DNA of 64,000 bases from Flavobacteriaceae bacterium (GTDB lineage Bacteria > Bacteroidota > Bacteroidia > Flavobacteriales > Flavobacteriaceae): NCBI GenBank assembly GCA_024763245.1, contig JANTFW010000003.1, positions 1 through 64,000 of the forward strand, written 5' to 3'. The position numbers and the translations under genes were made by a program. The stretch's first letter is position 1. Each line of letters starts with the position of its first letter. This document shows, piece by piece, positions 29,787 to 40,447 of this stretch. Under the pieces are notes generated by a model that saw only the letters and a program-made list of their open reading frames with translations, was not told the origin of the DNA and ran no database searches.

Positions 29787-31307
29787 TTGAGTCTGGAATC
29801 TAATAAATCAATTTTCATTCCAAAAAATAGATTCTTTTTTAAAAAAACGTTTCCTTTGCTTTTTAACGATTATGCTTCTATGATACAGACGGCTAAAGCT
29901 TTCTATTCCCATTTAAAAAAAGTATTTCCTCATACGCCTACTGTGCTTCAAGAAGAACTGCTTAAGCGTTTTTCCATTTTTATTTTTGAAGAAAAACCAA
30001 ATAGCCTTTTTTTACTTAAAGGATATGCCGGAACAGGAAAAACAATGAGTATCAGCAGTATTGTAAACAACCTGTGGCGAACCGGAACAAAAGCCGTTTT
30101 ACTTGCCCCAACAGGTCGTGCCGCTAAAGTAATAGCCAACTATGCTGAACGGGAAGCCTTTACCATTCACAAGAAGATTTATCATCCTAAAAGCACTAAA
30201 GGTGGCGGTGTAGTATTTACACTCAAGAAAAATCGTCATACCAATACCATATTTTTTGTGGACGAATCTTCCATGATTTCCGAAAATATTGACAACCAGA
30301 CTCATTTTAAAGATCTATCATTATTACAAGATCTTATTAACTTTGTCTATAGTGGAAAAAACTGCAAATTGGTATTGATAGGCGATACCGCACAGCTTCC
30401 ACCTGTAAAATTACTAATTAGTCCGGCTCTTGATATTGATAAACTTACCCTAGACTATCAAAGAGCGGTAACCGAAGTGGCATTAACAGAGGTAATGCGG
30501 CAACAAGAGTTCTCCGGTATTTTATCTAATGCTACCAGGCTTAGAAATATCCTGAGTTTTTCTCATGAAGAACAATTTAAGTTTAATGTTTCACAGCCTG
30601 ATGTTAGTAAACTAATAGATGGCTATGACATTGAAGATGCCATATACCAATCGTATAATGAAGGATGTATTGAGGATACCGCTATTATTGTACGATCTAA
30701 TAAACGAGCCAATCAATACAATCAACAAATTAGGCATAAGATTCTTGGCCAAGAAAGTGATATTTCATCCGGCGATTATATCATGGTAGTAAAAAATAAT
30801 TACTATTGGTTAGATAACACTTCTGAGGCCGGTTTTATAGCCAATGGAGACACTTGTGAGGTGTTAGAAATTTTTAATCGTAAATCTTTATACGGATTTC
30901 ATTTTGCCGAAGCCAAAATACGTATGATTGACTATCCTAAACAAAAACCCTTTGAGGTGGTTCTATTATTAGATACACTTGAAGTAAATACCGCATCGCT
31001 TCCTTATGAAGAAAGCAGCAAGTTATATCATGAGATAAAGCAAGATTACAGCCACTTAAAATCAAAATATAAAATATTTCAAAGTATTAAAGAAAACAAA
31101 TATTATAATGCCCTTCAAATAAAGTTTTCGTATGCCATAACCTGCCATAAATCGCAAGGTGGGCAATGGAAAACTGTTTTTATAGAAAAACCTTGGTTAC
31201 CAGAAGGGCAAAATATAGCCTATTGGCGTTGGTTATATACAGCTATTACCCGGGCGCAAGAACAGGTGTATTTAATAGGATTTAATGAGGATGATTTTCT
31301 ATCTTAG
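29787..31307 (+). CDS. RecD-like ATP-dependent helicase (AAA family, TTG start)
   Basis: LLKGYAGTGKTMSISSIVN Walker A, FFVDESSMIS, LIGDTAQLPPV, SYAITCHKSQGGQWKTVFI. Confidence 0.92.
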   Translation: MSLESNKSIFIPKNRFFFKKTFPLLFNDYASMIQTAKAFYSHLKKVFPHTPTVLQEELLKRFSIFIFEEKPNSLFLLKGYAGTGKTMSISSIVNNLWRTGTKAVLLAPTGRAAKVIANYAEREAFTIHKKIYHPKSTKGGGVVFTLKKNRHTNTIFFVDESSMISENIDNQTHFKDLSLLQDLINFVYSGKNCKLVLIGDTAQLPPVKLLISPALDIDKLTLDYQRAVTEVALTEVMRQQEFSGILSNATRLRNILSFSHEEQFKFNVSQPDVSKLIDGYDIEDAIYQSYNEGCIEDTAIIVRSNKRANQYNQQIRHKILGQESDISSGDYIMVVKNNYYWLDNTSEAGFIANGDTCEVLEIFNRKSLYGFHFAEAKIRMIDYPKQKPFEVVLLLDTLEVNTASLPYEESSKLYHEIKQDYSHLKSKYKIFQSIKENKYYNALQIKFSYAITCHKSQGGQWKTVFIEKPWLPEGQNIAYWRWLYTAITRAQEQVYLIGFNEDDFLS

Positions 31308-31362
31308 CCCCTCCATAACAAACAAAAAAATTTACAAAAACAACAACTAAATACCTATTGAA

Positions 31363-31917
31363 ATGAAAGCATTTTTAGGAAAATTAATTTTAAAAATTTT
31401 AGGGTGGAAAAGTGACTATCCTAAAGATTACATGGTCGATAAATTTGTTATGATAGCAGCACCCCATACGTCTAACTGGGATTTAGTATATGCCTTAGCT
31501 GTTTTTTGGAAGTATAAGATTCCTGTAAAATTTTTTATAAAAGACACTTTTACCAAGGGTTTACACGGTGGATTATTTAAAACTATGGGTGCTATAGGAG
31601 TTGACCGAAGTAAAACAGGAAATCTAGTACATCATGCGGCTGCCACTATTCAAAAAATGGATAAAGTGGCCTTAATGGTGCCAGCAGAAGGAACCCGTTC
31701 TAAAGTAAAGAAATGGAAAACCGGTTTTTATCATATTGCGAAAAAAGCAAATGTACCTGTTGCTTTAGGCTATTTAGATTATAAAAACAAAGTGGCCGGT
31801 GTAGGTGATTTACTAACACTCACCTCCGATTTTGATACGGATATGAAAAAAATTGAAGATTTTTACAGTACAATCACTGCAAAATATCCTGAAAAATACA
31901 ATAAGAAAATATACTAA
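31363..31917 (+). CDS. 1-acyl-sn-glycerol-3-phosphate acyltransferase-family protein
   Basis: IAAPHTSNWDLVYALAVFWK and MVPAEGTRSKVKKWKTGFYHIA. Confidence 0.92.
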   Translation: MKAFLGKLILKILGWKSDYPKDYMVDKFVMIAAPHTSNWDLVYALAVFWKYKIPVKFFIKDTFTKGLHGGLFKTMGAIGVDRSKTGNLVHHAAATIQKMDKVALMVPAEGTRSKVKKWKTGFYHIAKKANVPVALGYLDYKNKVAGVGDLLTLTSDFDTDMKKIEDFYSTITAKYPEKYNKKIY

Positions 31918-31918
31918 A

Positions 31919-32065
31919 CTATTGAGCTACGTCAACGACAAGCACCTCTTGTGAAGGAATTGTATTTGCATCAGCTGTTAATCCACAGCCTTTTTTCTTT
32001 GATCCACAGGAAGTTAGACTAGTTAATAAAAAAGCAAATATTAAGAGATAAACAAATTTTTTCAT
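31919..32065 (-). CDS. Small lipoprotein (48 aa), absent from the ORF track
   Basis: Reverse-strand ATG to TAG reads MKKFVYLLIFAFLLTSLTSCGSKKKGCGLTADANTIPSQEVLVVDVAQ with a lipobox (LTSC). Confidence 0.75.
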   Translation of the reverse strand: MKKFVYLLIFAFLLTSLTSCGSKKKGCGLTADANTIPSQEVLVVDVAQ

Positions 32066-32143
32066 CTTTACATAAATTAATTTAGGCTACAAACATAGCA
32101 TTATTATTATAGAACGGCAAAACCTCACTATTATTTTTAAAAA

Positions 32144-33028
32144 TTACTCTACTAATTTATCTAAGGTATATTGTATTAATTCTTCTACTGCCTTATAAGG
32201 GTCTTTACTAAAAGTACCGTTGGCACGATTGGCAATAATACAATTCATAGAACAAGCCTTATGTCCCATTAACTTGGACAAACCATAAATAGCAGAGGTT
32301 TCCATTTCTAAATTTGTCACTCTATGACCATTAAATTCAAAGTTGTCTATTTTACTATTAAGCGTTGGATCCTCTAAATTGAGTCTTAAAATACGACCTT
32401 GAGGACCAAAAAAGCCACCTGCTGTTGCCGTAATCCCACGATGTACTTTAGCTCCTCCGGCCAATTTATTACCTAATTCGGGATTATTTTTTACAAAATA
32501 AGGAACAGCTTTATGACTAGACCAATGGGTATGTTTTACAAAAGCATCTGAAAAATCAGTCTCTACTACAGCATCGCAATCATAAAACCATAGCATTCCA
32601 TCAAATCCTAATCCATAATCAGCTAGCACAAAATTATCTACGGGAATATCTTTTTGCAAGGATCCGGAAGTTCCTATTCTAACAATAGTTAATGATTTTT
32701 TTTCTTTCTTAATCTCTCTTTTCTCTAGATCGATATTGACTAATGCATCTAATTCATTCATTACAATATCAATATTATCCGGTCCAATTCCTGTAGAAAG
32801 CACGCTTAGTCGTTTTCCTCTATACGTACCGGTCATTGTTCTAAACTCCCTTTTTTGAGTTTCAAACTCTATGGTATCAAAATGTTTGGCCACTTTAGGC
32901 ACTCTGTTTTGATCGCCTACAAAAATAACGGTGTCAGCAATGTTTTCGGGTTTTAAATTTAAATGATAAATACTACCATCTGGATTTAATATCAATTCGG
33001 ATTCGGCTATTCTACTCATAATTTTCAT
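32144..33028 (-). CDS. Nucleoside (uridine) phosphorylase
   Basis: VIFVGDQNRVPKVAKHFD, GIGPDNIDIVMNEL, RIGTSGSLQKDI, VTNLEMETSAIYGL. Confidence 0.9.
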   Translation of the reverse strand: MKIMSRIAESELILNPDGSIYHLNLKPENIADTVIFVGDQNRVPKVAKHFDTIEFETQKREFRTMTGTYRGKRLSVLSTGIGPDNIDIVMNELDALVNIDLEKREIKKEKKSLTIVRIGTSGSLQKDIPVDNFVLADYGLGFDGMLWFYDCDAVVETDFSDAFVKHTHWSSHKAVPYFVKNNPELGNKLAGGAKVHRGITATAGGFFGPQGRILRLNLEDPTLNSKIDNFEFNGHRVTNLEMETSAIYGLSKLMGHKACSMNCIIANRANGTFSKDPYKAVEELIQYTLDKLVE

Positions 33029-33144
33029 TTTAGAAAAACAACAAATTTACTTAAAAAAAGTTTTTCTTGAAGCAAAAAAATAAAAAATCTACTTTTTTAC
33101 CTAATTTATAAATATACAGAAACAACTATTGTTTGAAAAGGAAT

Positions 33145-34710
33145 TTATTTAGCAACATTAATAGCACGAGTTTCCCTAATAACAGTCACTCTAACTTGCC
33201 CTGGATAGGTCATATCATTTTGAATTTTTTGAGAGATATTAAATGACAATTCCGAAGCTTGTTCGTCGTTTACTTTATCACTTTCTACTATCACACGCAG
33301 TTCTCTACCTGCTTGAATAGCATAGGCCTTTTGAACTCCTGTAAAAGCAAAAGCGGTATCCTCAAGGTCTTTTAATCGCTGGATATATGAATCTAACACC
33401 TGTCTTCTGGCGCCCGGTCTGGCGCCCGATATAGCATCACAAACCTGTACAATGGGTGCGTACAGTGATTTCATTTCTATCTCATCATGGTGTGCTCCAA
33501 TGGCATTGCAAACATCGGCTTTTTCTCCATATTTTTCAGCCCATTTCATCCCTAGTAAAGCGTGTGGCAATTCACTTTCTTCATGAGGTACTTTACCAAT
33601 ATCATGTAATAATCCCGCTCGTTTAGCTACTTTGGGATTTAAACCGAGTTCTGATGCCATAATTCCACATAAGTTGGCTACCTCACGTGAGTGTTGCAAA
33701 AGGTTTTGTCCGTACGAAGATCTAAATTTCATTCGTCCTACTACTTTTACAAGTTCCGGGTGTAAACCGTGGATTCCCAAATCAATAACCGTACGTTTTC
33801 CTACTTCGGCTATTTCCTGATTAATCTGTTTTTCGGTTTTAGCAACAATCTCTTCTATTCGGGCAGGATGTATCCTACCATCGGTTACCAATTTATGCAT
33901 AGATAATCTCGCTATCTCTCTTCTAACCGGATCAAAACAAGATAAAATTATGGCCTCGGGCGTATCATCTACAATAATCTCTACTCCGGTAGAAGCCTCT
34001 AGAGCCCTGATATTTCTACCTTCTCTACCAATAATTCTTCCTTTTACATCGTCGGAATCCAGATTAAATACCGATACACAATTCTCTACGGTTTGCTCTA
34101 CGCCTACTCTTTGAATGGTATTTAAAACTATTTTGCGCGCTTCCTGTTCTGCAGTCAATTTAGCTTCTTCTAATTGATCTTGAATAAAAGCCATCGCATC
34201 GGTTTTTGCCTCTTCTTTAACCGAAGCTACTAATTCTTTTTTGGCCTCTTCAGCCGATAATCCGGAGAGTACCTCAAGTTGTTCCACTTGCTTTTTATGA
34301 ATTTTATCGGTTTCTTTTTGTTTCTTTTCTAAAAACTCTAACCTGTAGTTATAATCTTTTATTTTTGCTTCCAAATCTTGGCTATCCTTTTTGTTCTTAT
34401 TGAGTAGTTGTGCTACTTGAGATTCTTTATCACGTATGCGTTTCTCAACATCTGCAATTTTTTTATCACGTGCCAAGATTACTTTTTCATGTTCTGCTTT
34501 TAGCTCTATAAACTTTTCTTTAGCTTGTAATATTTTGTCCTTTTTGATAACATCTGCTTGCACGTTAGCTTCTTTGATTATGGTTGCAGCAGTCCTTTTA
34601 GAACGTTTTATTGTTCCTGAAGCACGTTTTTTTTCGATAATTTTTGCTATTGTAAAACCTATTCCCAGGCCTACAATTCCTATGATAATATATAGTATGT
34701 TAGTATCCAT
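33145..34710 (-). CDS. rny: Ribonuclease Y
   Basis: N-terminal TM and coiled coil, KH domain ([29 protein letters not shown]), HD domain ([10 protein letters not shown]); start set to the internal ATG ([11 protein letters not shown]) rather than 34767. Confidence 0.96.
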   Translation of the reverse strand: MDTNILYIIIGIVGLGIGFTIAKIIEKKRASGTIKRSKRTAATIIKEANVQADVIKKDKILQAKEKFIELKAEHEKVILARDKKIADVEKRIRDKESQVAQLLNKNKKDSQDLEAKIKDYNYRLEFLEKKQKETDKIHKKQVEQLEVLSGLSAEEAKKELVASVKEEAKTDAMAFIQDQLEEAKLTAEQEARKIVLNTIQRVGVEQTVENCVSVFNLDSDDVKGRIIGREGRNIRALEASTGVEIIVDDTPEAIILSCFDPVRREIARLSMHKLVTDGRIHPARIEEIVAKTEKQINQEIAEVGKRTVIDLGIHGLHPELVKVVGRMKFRSSYGQNLLQHSREVANLCGIMASELGLNPKVAKRAGLLHDIGKVPHEESELPHALLGMKWAEKYGEKADVCNAIGAHHDEIEMKSLYAPIVQVCDAISGARPGARRQVLDSYIQRLKDLEDTAFAFTGVQKAYAIQAGRELRVIVESDKVNDEQASELSFNISQKIQNDMTYPGQVRVTVIRETRAINVAK

Positions 34711-34730
34711 TAGTATGTGTTTAAAGTATA

Positions 34731-34891
34731 TAAAAAAACCTGCATTAAAAGGATTTAAAAACTCCATTCAGACAAGTTTAGGGCTAACGATGTGATCAAG
34801 TATCCGCTCAAAGACGGCTCGCTTTAACACATACGACTTACCCTTTTGAATAGAATCGTGTTGAGTTTCATAATCAAAAGTTAATGCAGGT
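34731..34891 (-). ncRNA. ssrS: 6S RNA-like (6S-Flavo type candidate)
   Basis: Closing stem ACCTGCATTAA/TTAATGCAGGT (34881-34891 with 34738-34748), further inner stems (AAACTC/GAGTTT, GGGTAA/TTAGCCC), T-run after the 3' stem, located between zapA and rny. Confidence 0.75.
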
Positions 34892-34918
34892 AGTAATTGT
34901 ATTTATGTAAAGAACGTT

Positions 34919-35218
34919 TTATTTTAATTTTTCATCCAACAATTCGTGTAATTTTTCTAAGTGTTTAGAGGCAACACGCACATCATCATCCTTATCTATC
35001 CCTTTAATTTCTAGAGCCGAAGCAAACTGCAACGCACACATAGCTAAAACATCTTGCTTATCGCTCACCGCATAATCTTGTTCAAAACGCATAACCAACT
35101 CATTAATTTTTTTCGCAGCTTTACGCATACCTTCTTCTTCGTTGGGTGAACTAATATTAAGCGGATACACTCTATTGGCTATTGTTACTCGTATTTTAAT
35201 TTTATCGGCCATAAACAA
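34919..35218 (-). CDS. zapA: Cell division protein ZapA
   Basis: KIRVTIANRVYPLNISSPNEEEGMRKAAKKINELV...QDVLAMCALQFAS. Confidence 0.92.
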   Translation of the reverse strand: MFMADKIKIRVTIANRVYPLNISSPNEEEGMRKAAKKINELVMRFEQDYAVSDKQDVLAMCALQFASALEIKGIDKDDDVRVASKHLEKLHELLDEKLK

Positions 35219-35224
35219 AAAGAA

Positions 35225-35515
35225 CTAATCACTTAATTGTGCAATACACCAATCAATTTCCTTGATTAATGTATTTATTTTTTGAGAGGTTTCCCTTGTA
35301 TTATTGTTACTACCTTGTATGGTTTTAGCAACTCTCATTGATTCTAACAAGGATTCCTTGTTTTCAATAAGTTGTTCCTTTTTATCTATTTCTTGCTGTA
35401 AACCGACCAAATTGTCTCGCAGAACTTTATTTTCTTCCACTAGAAAATCATACTTTTCTACTAGAACAAGAAGCTTATCTTCCAGCAATTCAACAAGTTC
35501 GGTTATATTTCGCAT
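35225..35515 (-). CDS. Small coiled-coil protein upstream of zapA
   Basis: Heptad-rich sequence LEDKLLVLVEKYDFLVEENKVLRDNLVGLQQEIDKKEQLIENKESLL; 6 bp upstream of zapA. Confidence 0.8.
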   Translation of the reverse strand: MRNITELVELLEDKLLVLVEKYDFLVEENKVLRDNLVGLQQEIDKKEQLIENKESLLESMRVAKTIQGSNNNTRETSQKINTLIKEIDWCIAQLSD

Positions 35516-35664
35516 TTCGTTAGATTAACCATACATTTGTGACAAAGTTAGCTTAGTAAAATGTCTTTTGCAAGATTTTTATTATATATTTTGAAAATTC
35601 TAATTTAACACCTAATATTGTGGCTTATTATTTGCTTTGAAAATCTATAAAAGATATCATTTTT

Positions 35665-37380
35665 ATGTCCCTACACAAATTACTCGTAACACTATTCTTA
35701 TTCATCTCAATTTATTCCTTCAGAGGGCAATCCACACAATACCCGCAAGATTATTTCCAAAAACCCTTGGATATTCCATTAATACTTTCGGGAACATTTG
35801 GCGAATTACGGAGTAATCATTTTCATTCCGGGGTTGATATCAAAACACAACAAAGAGAAGGCCTAAAGGTATTTTCTACGGCAGATGGGTATGTTTCCAG
35901 AATAAAAATAAGTAATTGGGGTTATGGCAAAGCGGTTTATATTACGCATCCCAACGGTTATACAACGGTATATGGGCATTTAAAAAAATTCAATAAAAAA
36001 ATTGAGAACTATCTCAAAAAAAGACAATACGAAAAGGAAAGTTACAGTATTCAACTCTTTCCTAAGCCAGAAGAACTACCGGTTAGTAAGGGTGAAATAA
36101 TCGCTTTTTCAGGAAGCACCGGAGGTTTTGTCGGTGCCCACCTACACTATGAAATTAGAAATACCGCTAATTCCAAACCTATAAATCCTTTATTATTTGG
36201 TTTACCTATTGCGGATCATCAACGACCTGTAATTACAACACTTTTTGCTTATCCCTTAACAGACAGCTCTCAAGTGCACCAATCGGCATTACCTGTTAAA
36301 ATAAACATAACGCCTCAAAAAGATGGCACCTTTTTAGCCGACAAAGTGATGGCAAGTGGTAGCATAGGTTTTGGAATTAACACTTTTGACCGCCAAGATG
36401 GCGCACTTAACAAAAACGGCATCTACAGCTTGGAAATGTTGTTAAATGGGAAGAGAGTCTATAAACATACGGTTGAAAAATTTTCTTTTTCAGAATCAAA
36501 ATACATCAACCTGCACATTGATTATAAGCGGTATAAAGAATACAAACAACGTATTCAAAAATGTTTTATCGATCCTGAAAACAAGCTCAGTATATACCAA
36601 GATACCGTTCACAATGGCACTATTTCGGTTGAAGATGGTAAATTCTATACTATCACTATAATCGCAAGAGACCTAAAAGGGAATCAAACGAAAATTTTAA
36701 TCCCTGTTTTAGGTAAAAAAGCACCCATTACTCTTGCTAAAAAAAATAACAAAACACCTTATCCCATCAATGCCAAAGCATTTAATAAATTTAGTAAAGA
36801 TGGCGTAACTGTTGCTTTTCCAAAAAACACATTTTACCACAATTTATATCTAGACTTTAAGGTTCGAGTTGATGGCAGTGTTCAGATCCATAAGCCTATT
36901 GTCCCCCTTAATAAAAGTTTTACTCTTACATTTGATGTCAGCAATTACAAACCCGAGGATAGAGAGCATCTTTTTATTGCCTACTACAATCATAACAAAT
37001 ACCCACAGTACAGCAGTACGGTAAAAAAAGAACACAGTTTTTACACTAAAACCAAGAAATTAGGAAAATTTGCTTTGTTATCTGATTTTAAAGCCCCAAC
37101 TGTAAGTGCCGCCAATTTTAAAGATAAGCAATGGCTCAGTAAATACCGGTATTTAAAAGTAAAAATAAAAGATGATTTATCGGGAATAAAATCATATCGA
37201 GGCGAAATTGACGGGCAATGGATTTTATTAGAATGGGATTTAAAAAAAGGGCATCTCGTTTATGATTTTAATGATAAAAAATTATCCGGAACCAAACATC
37301 AACTAAAAATAACCGTATCGGATAATGCCAACAATACTAAAATCTATACCGCTACGTTTTATAGAAAACCATTAAACTAA
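35665..37380 (+). CDS. M23-family metallopeptidase
   Basis: GTFGELRSNHFHSGVDIKTQQREG...GYVSRIKISNWGYGKAVYITHPNGYTTVYGHL...GAHLHYEIR. Confidence 0.95.
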   Translation: MSLHKLLVTLFLFISIYSFRGQSTQYPQDYFQKPLDIPLILSGTFGELRSNHFHSGVDIKTQQREGLKVFSTADGYVSRIKISNWGYGKAVYITHPNGYTTVYGHLKKFNKKIENYLKKRQYEKESYSIQLFPKPEELPVSKGEIIAFSGSTGGFVGAHLHYEIRNTANSKPINPLLFGLPIADHQRPVITTLFAYPLTDSSQVHQSALPVKINITPQKDGTFLADKVMASGSIGFGINTFDRQDGALNKNGIYSLEMLLNGKRVYKHTVEKFSFSESKYINLHIDYKRYKEYKQRIQKCFIDPENKLSIYQDTVHNGTISVEDGKFYTITIIARDLKGNQTKILIPVLGKKAPITLAKKNNKTPYPINAKAFNKFSKDGVTVAFPKNTFYHNLYLDFKVRVDGSVQIHKPIVPLNKSFTLTFDVSNYKPEDREHLFIAYYNHNKYPQYSSTVKKEHSFYTKTKKLGKFALLSDFKAPTVSAANFKDKQWLSKYRYLKVKIKDDLSGIKSYRGEIDGQWILLEWDLKKGHLVYDFNDKKLSGTKHQLKITVSDNANNTKIYTATFYRKPLN

Positions 37381-37402
37381 TCTTGTACCTAAATAACTGA
37401 TT

Positions 37403-39847
37403 TTGAAAAAACAACTAAGTATTTCTCTTCTATTATTACTTTTTTCAACAACAATTTGGTCACAAAAAACAACGATAAAAGGTATTGTTTCGGATATATT
37501 TGGAAATCCAATCAGCAATGTATCTGTTTTTTATAATCAACAAGGAAACACCACAGATTCTAAAGGGTTTTATAGTCTAAACGTTCCTGAGAATAAAGAA
37601 ATTACAATCACCTATAAACATTTAAGTTATTTAGTTAAAACTAAAAAAATAAAACTCAATTCCGGAGAAGAAAAAGTAATTAATATTACCCTACAATCTA
37701 ATGTAGAAAGTATTGAAGAGGTAAATATTAAATCGCATAAAAATGAGGCACAAGGCATTACACAGGTCAAAGTAGAAACTATTAAAAACCTATCCAGTAC
37801 CAACCCGGGCATTGAGAGCACCTTAAAAATTATTGGATTAGGAACGAGCTCGGATAATGAGTTAAGTACGCAATATAAAGTTAGAGGTGGTAATTACGAC
37901 GAGAATCTGGTCTATGTAAATGGGATTGAAATATACAGACCTTTTTTAGTGCGTTCCGGTCAACAAGAAGGCCTTAGTTTCGTCAATATAGATATGACAC
38001 AAAATGTCAAATTTTCTTCTGGTGGATTTCAAGCAAAGTATGGCGATAAACTCTCCTCTGTGTTAGATATTAACTATCGAAAACCCGATGCTTTTGGTTT
38101 AAAAACGGAACTCAGTCTTTTAGGTGGTAGTCTTATTGTAGAAGGAATTACAAAGCATAAAAAATCTACGGCAATTTTAGGAGTACGTTACAGAGACAAT
38201 AGATTGTTGGTAAAAAACAAGGATATTGAAACCAATTACAAACCTCGTTTTATCGATATTCAATCGTATCTTACTCATCAATTTACGGAAAAATTTTCCA
38301 TAGATTTTTTAGGTACATTCTCGTTAAACGATTACAATTATATCCCGAGCAGTAGACGTACCAAATTTGGTACTATTCAAGAACCCTTGGAATTAATTGT
38401 CAATTATAACGGTCAAGAAAAAGACAAATATTTTACTTCATTTGGTGCGATAAATACACGTTACCAACTCTCCAAAAATTGGCAATTAAACCTAATTGGT
38501 TCCTTATTTAATACACAAGAAGAGGAATATTTTGATATTGAAGCCCTTTATGCCTTAGGAGCGCCGGATCCGGATGCCGGTGCGGATAATTATGGCGAAA
38601 CAGATTATGCCGAGGGAATCGGCTCTCAGCTAAACCACTCCAGAAATGCCCTAGATGCCTTAATCACTAACATTCAGCTTAAAGCCTCGTTCCAACAAGA
38701 GAAAAATCATTTTGACTTTGGACTAAAATATCAAACAGAAGACATTAAAGACCGTTTGATTGAATGGGAAATTCTGGATTCTGCCGGATTTTCCATACGT
38801 CCGCCAAACCATATCGCTAACGAACAACCCTACGAAGCTTTTGAAGGTCCTATTGTCCCCTATCAAGACATTCGAGCAGCCAATATAACGAATCTACAAC
38901 GCTTTTTTGGTTATGCACAATGGAATCGTAAGACGACCCTTAACAATGATCATAAATTATGGACAAGTATTGGGCTAAGAGCCCAGCATTGGAATATTGC
39001 TAACTCACAACAGACAGTAATCAGTCCCAGATTTCAAATTGCATTAAAACCCAATTGGGAACGTGATATTTTATTTAGAATATCCGGAGGTCGTTATGTT
39101 CAAGCACCCTTTTATAAAGAACTTCGTGATAAAGACGGTGTGGTACAAACGAATGTTAAGGCTCAAAAATCAATTCATCTTGTGTTAGGCAGCGACTACA
39201 GTTTTAAGCTTTGGGATAGACCTTTTAAACTGGTGACCGAAGCCTATTACAAGTACTTAACCGATGTAAATCCATATACCTTAGATAATGTTCGGATACG
39301 TTATGCTGCCACCAATAATGCTGTTGCTTATGCCACTGGATTAGATGTAAGGATTAACGGAGAATTTGTACCCGGAACAGAAAGTTGGTTTAGCTTTAGC
39401 TACCTAAACACGAAAGAAAATATTGACAATCAGGGTTTTATACCTAGGCCTTCCGATCAGCGACTAAAATTCTCTTTGCTCTTTCAGGATTATGTCCCCA
39501 ATATGCCACAGCTTAAGATGTATATGAATCTGGTCTATAATACCGGTGTTCCCGGAGGTTCACCAACCTATGCTGACCCTTATGATTTTCAGCTCCGACT
39601 CAGCGATTATAAACGTGCCGACTTAGGAATCTTTTATGTGCTGAAAGATGCTGAGAAAAAAAGCAATAAGGCTTGGCTTACACCTTTTAAAGAATTCAGT
39701 ATTGGTGGCGAAATTTTCAATATGTTTGATATGCAAAATGCCATTACCAACACTTGGGTTAGAGATGTATATTCTAAACAGATGTACGGAATAAAAAACT
39801 ATATGACCGGACGTATTTTTAACATAAAGCTAAAAATGTCTCTATAA
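37403..39847 (+). CDS. TonB-dependent receptor with CarboxypepD_reg-like domain (TTG start)
   Basis: IKGIVSDIFGNPISNVSVFYNQQGNTTDSKGFYSLNVP, plug-like YKVRGGNYDENLVYVNGIEIYRP, beta-barrel C-terminus. Confidence 0.92.
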   Translation: MKKQLSISLLLLLFSTTIWSQKTTIKGIVSDIFGNPISNVSVFYNQQGNTTDSKGFYSLNVPENKEITITYKHLSYLVKTKKIKLNSGEEKVINITLQSNVESIEEVNIKSHKNEAQGITQVKVETIKNLSSTNPGIESTLKIIGLGTSSDNELSTQYKVRGGNYDENLVYVNGIEIYRPFLVRSGQQEGLSFVNIDMTQNVKFSSGGFQAKYGDKLSSVLDINYRKPDAFGLKTELSLLGGSLIVEGITKHKKSTAILGVRYRDNRLLVKNKDIETNYKPRFIDIQSYLTHQFTEKFSIDFLGTFSLNDYNYIPSSRRTKFGTIQEPLELIVNYNGQEKDKYFTSFGAINTRYQLSKNWQLNLIGSLFNTQEEEYFDIEALYALGAPDPDAGADNYGETDYAEGIGSQLNHSRNALDALITNIQLKASFQQEKNHFDFGLKYQTEDIKDRLIEWEILDSAGFSIRPPNHIANEQPYEAFEGPIVPYQDIRAANITNLQRFFGYAQWNRKTTLNNDHKLWTSIGLRAQHWNIANSQQTVISPRFQIALKPNWERDILFRISGGRYVQAPFYKELRDKDGVVQTNVKAQKSIHLVLGSDYSFKLWDRPFKLVTEAYYKYLTDVNPYTLDNVRIRYAATNNAVAYATGLDVRINGEFVPGTESWFSFSYLNTKENIDNQGFIPRPSDQRLKFSLLFQDYVPNMPQLKMYMNLVYNTGVPGGSPTYADPYDFQLRLSDYKRADLGIFYVLKDAEKKSNKAWLTPFKEFSIGGEIFNMFDMQNAITNTWVRDVYSKQMYGIKNYMTGRIFNIKLKMSL

Positions 39848-39862
39848 AGAAGGCATATATCG

Positions 39863-40318
39863 TCAATCATCTAAGATTTGAGCGGTATGATCTTTAGTTT
39901 TTACCTTTTCGATTATCTTTTCTATTAACCCATGCTCATCAATAATAAAGGTTGTTCTATGAATGCCATCATATTCACGCCCCATAAATTTTTTAAGTCC
40001 CCAAACTCCATAATCTTGTATTACTTTTTTATCTTCATCGGCTAATAAAGGAAAAGGTAAATCATTCTTGACACAAAAATTTTTTTGACGTTTTGCAGAA
40101 TCTGCACTTACTCCTAAGACTTCATATCCTTTGTTAAGTAACTCTTGGTAATGATCACGTAAATTCTTTGCCTCCATTGTACAACCCGGTGTACTAGCCT
40201 TTGGATAGAAGAAAAGAACTAATTTTTTTCCTTTATAATCTTCTAAAGAAATGCTGTTACCATCTTGATCCAAAGCCGAAAACTTCGGTGCTTTATCACC
40301 TATTTTTAAATGTTTCAT
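39863..40318 (-). CDS. bcp: Thioredoxin-dependent thiol peroxidase (Bcp/PrxQ)
   Basis: GDKAPKFSALDQDGNSISLEDYKGKKLVLFFYPKASTPGCTMEAKNLRD. Confidence 0.95.
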   Translation of the reverse strand: MKHLKIGDKAPKFSALDQDGNSISLEDYKGKKLVLFFYPKASTPGCTMEAKNLRDHYQELLNKGYEVLGVSADSAKRQKNFCVKNDLPFPLLADEDKKVIQDYGVWGLKKFMGREYDGIHRTTFIIDEHGLIEKIIEKVKTKDHTAQILDD

Positions 40319-40447
40319 TTGTACCTACTTTTATAGATTCCAAATATAGTAAGATTTGTAACATGTATATAATAAAACTGTCATATAGTCAACTAACAAA
40401 AGTTGCACGATATTTGTATATCTTTATACCTAATTAATTACAACTTA

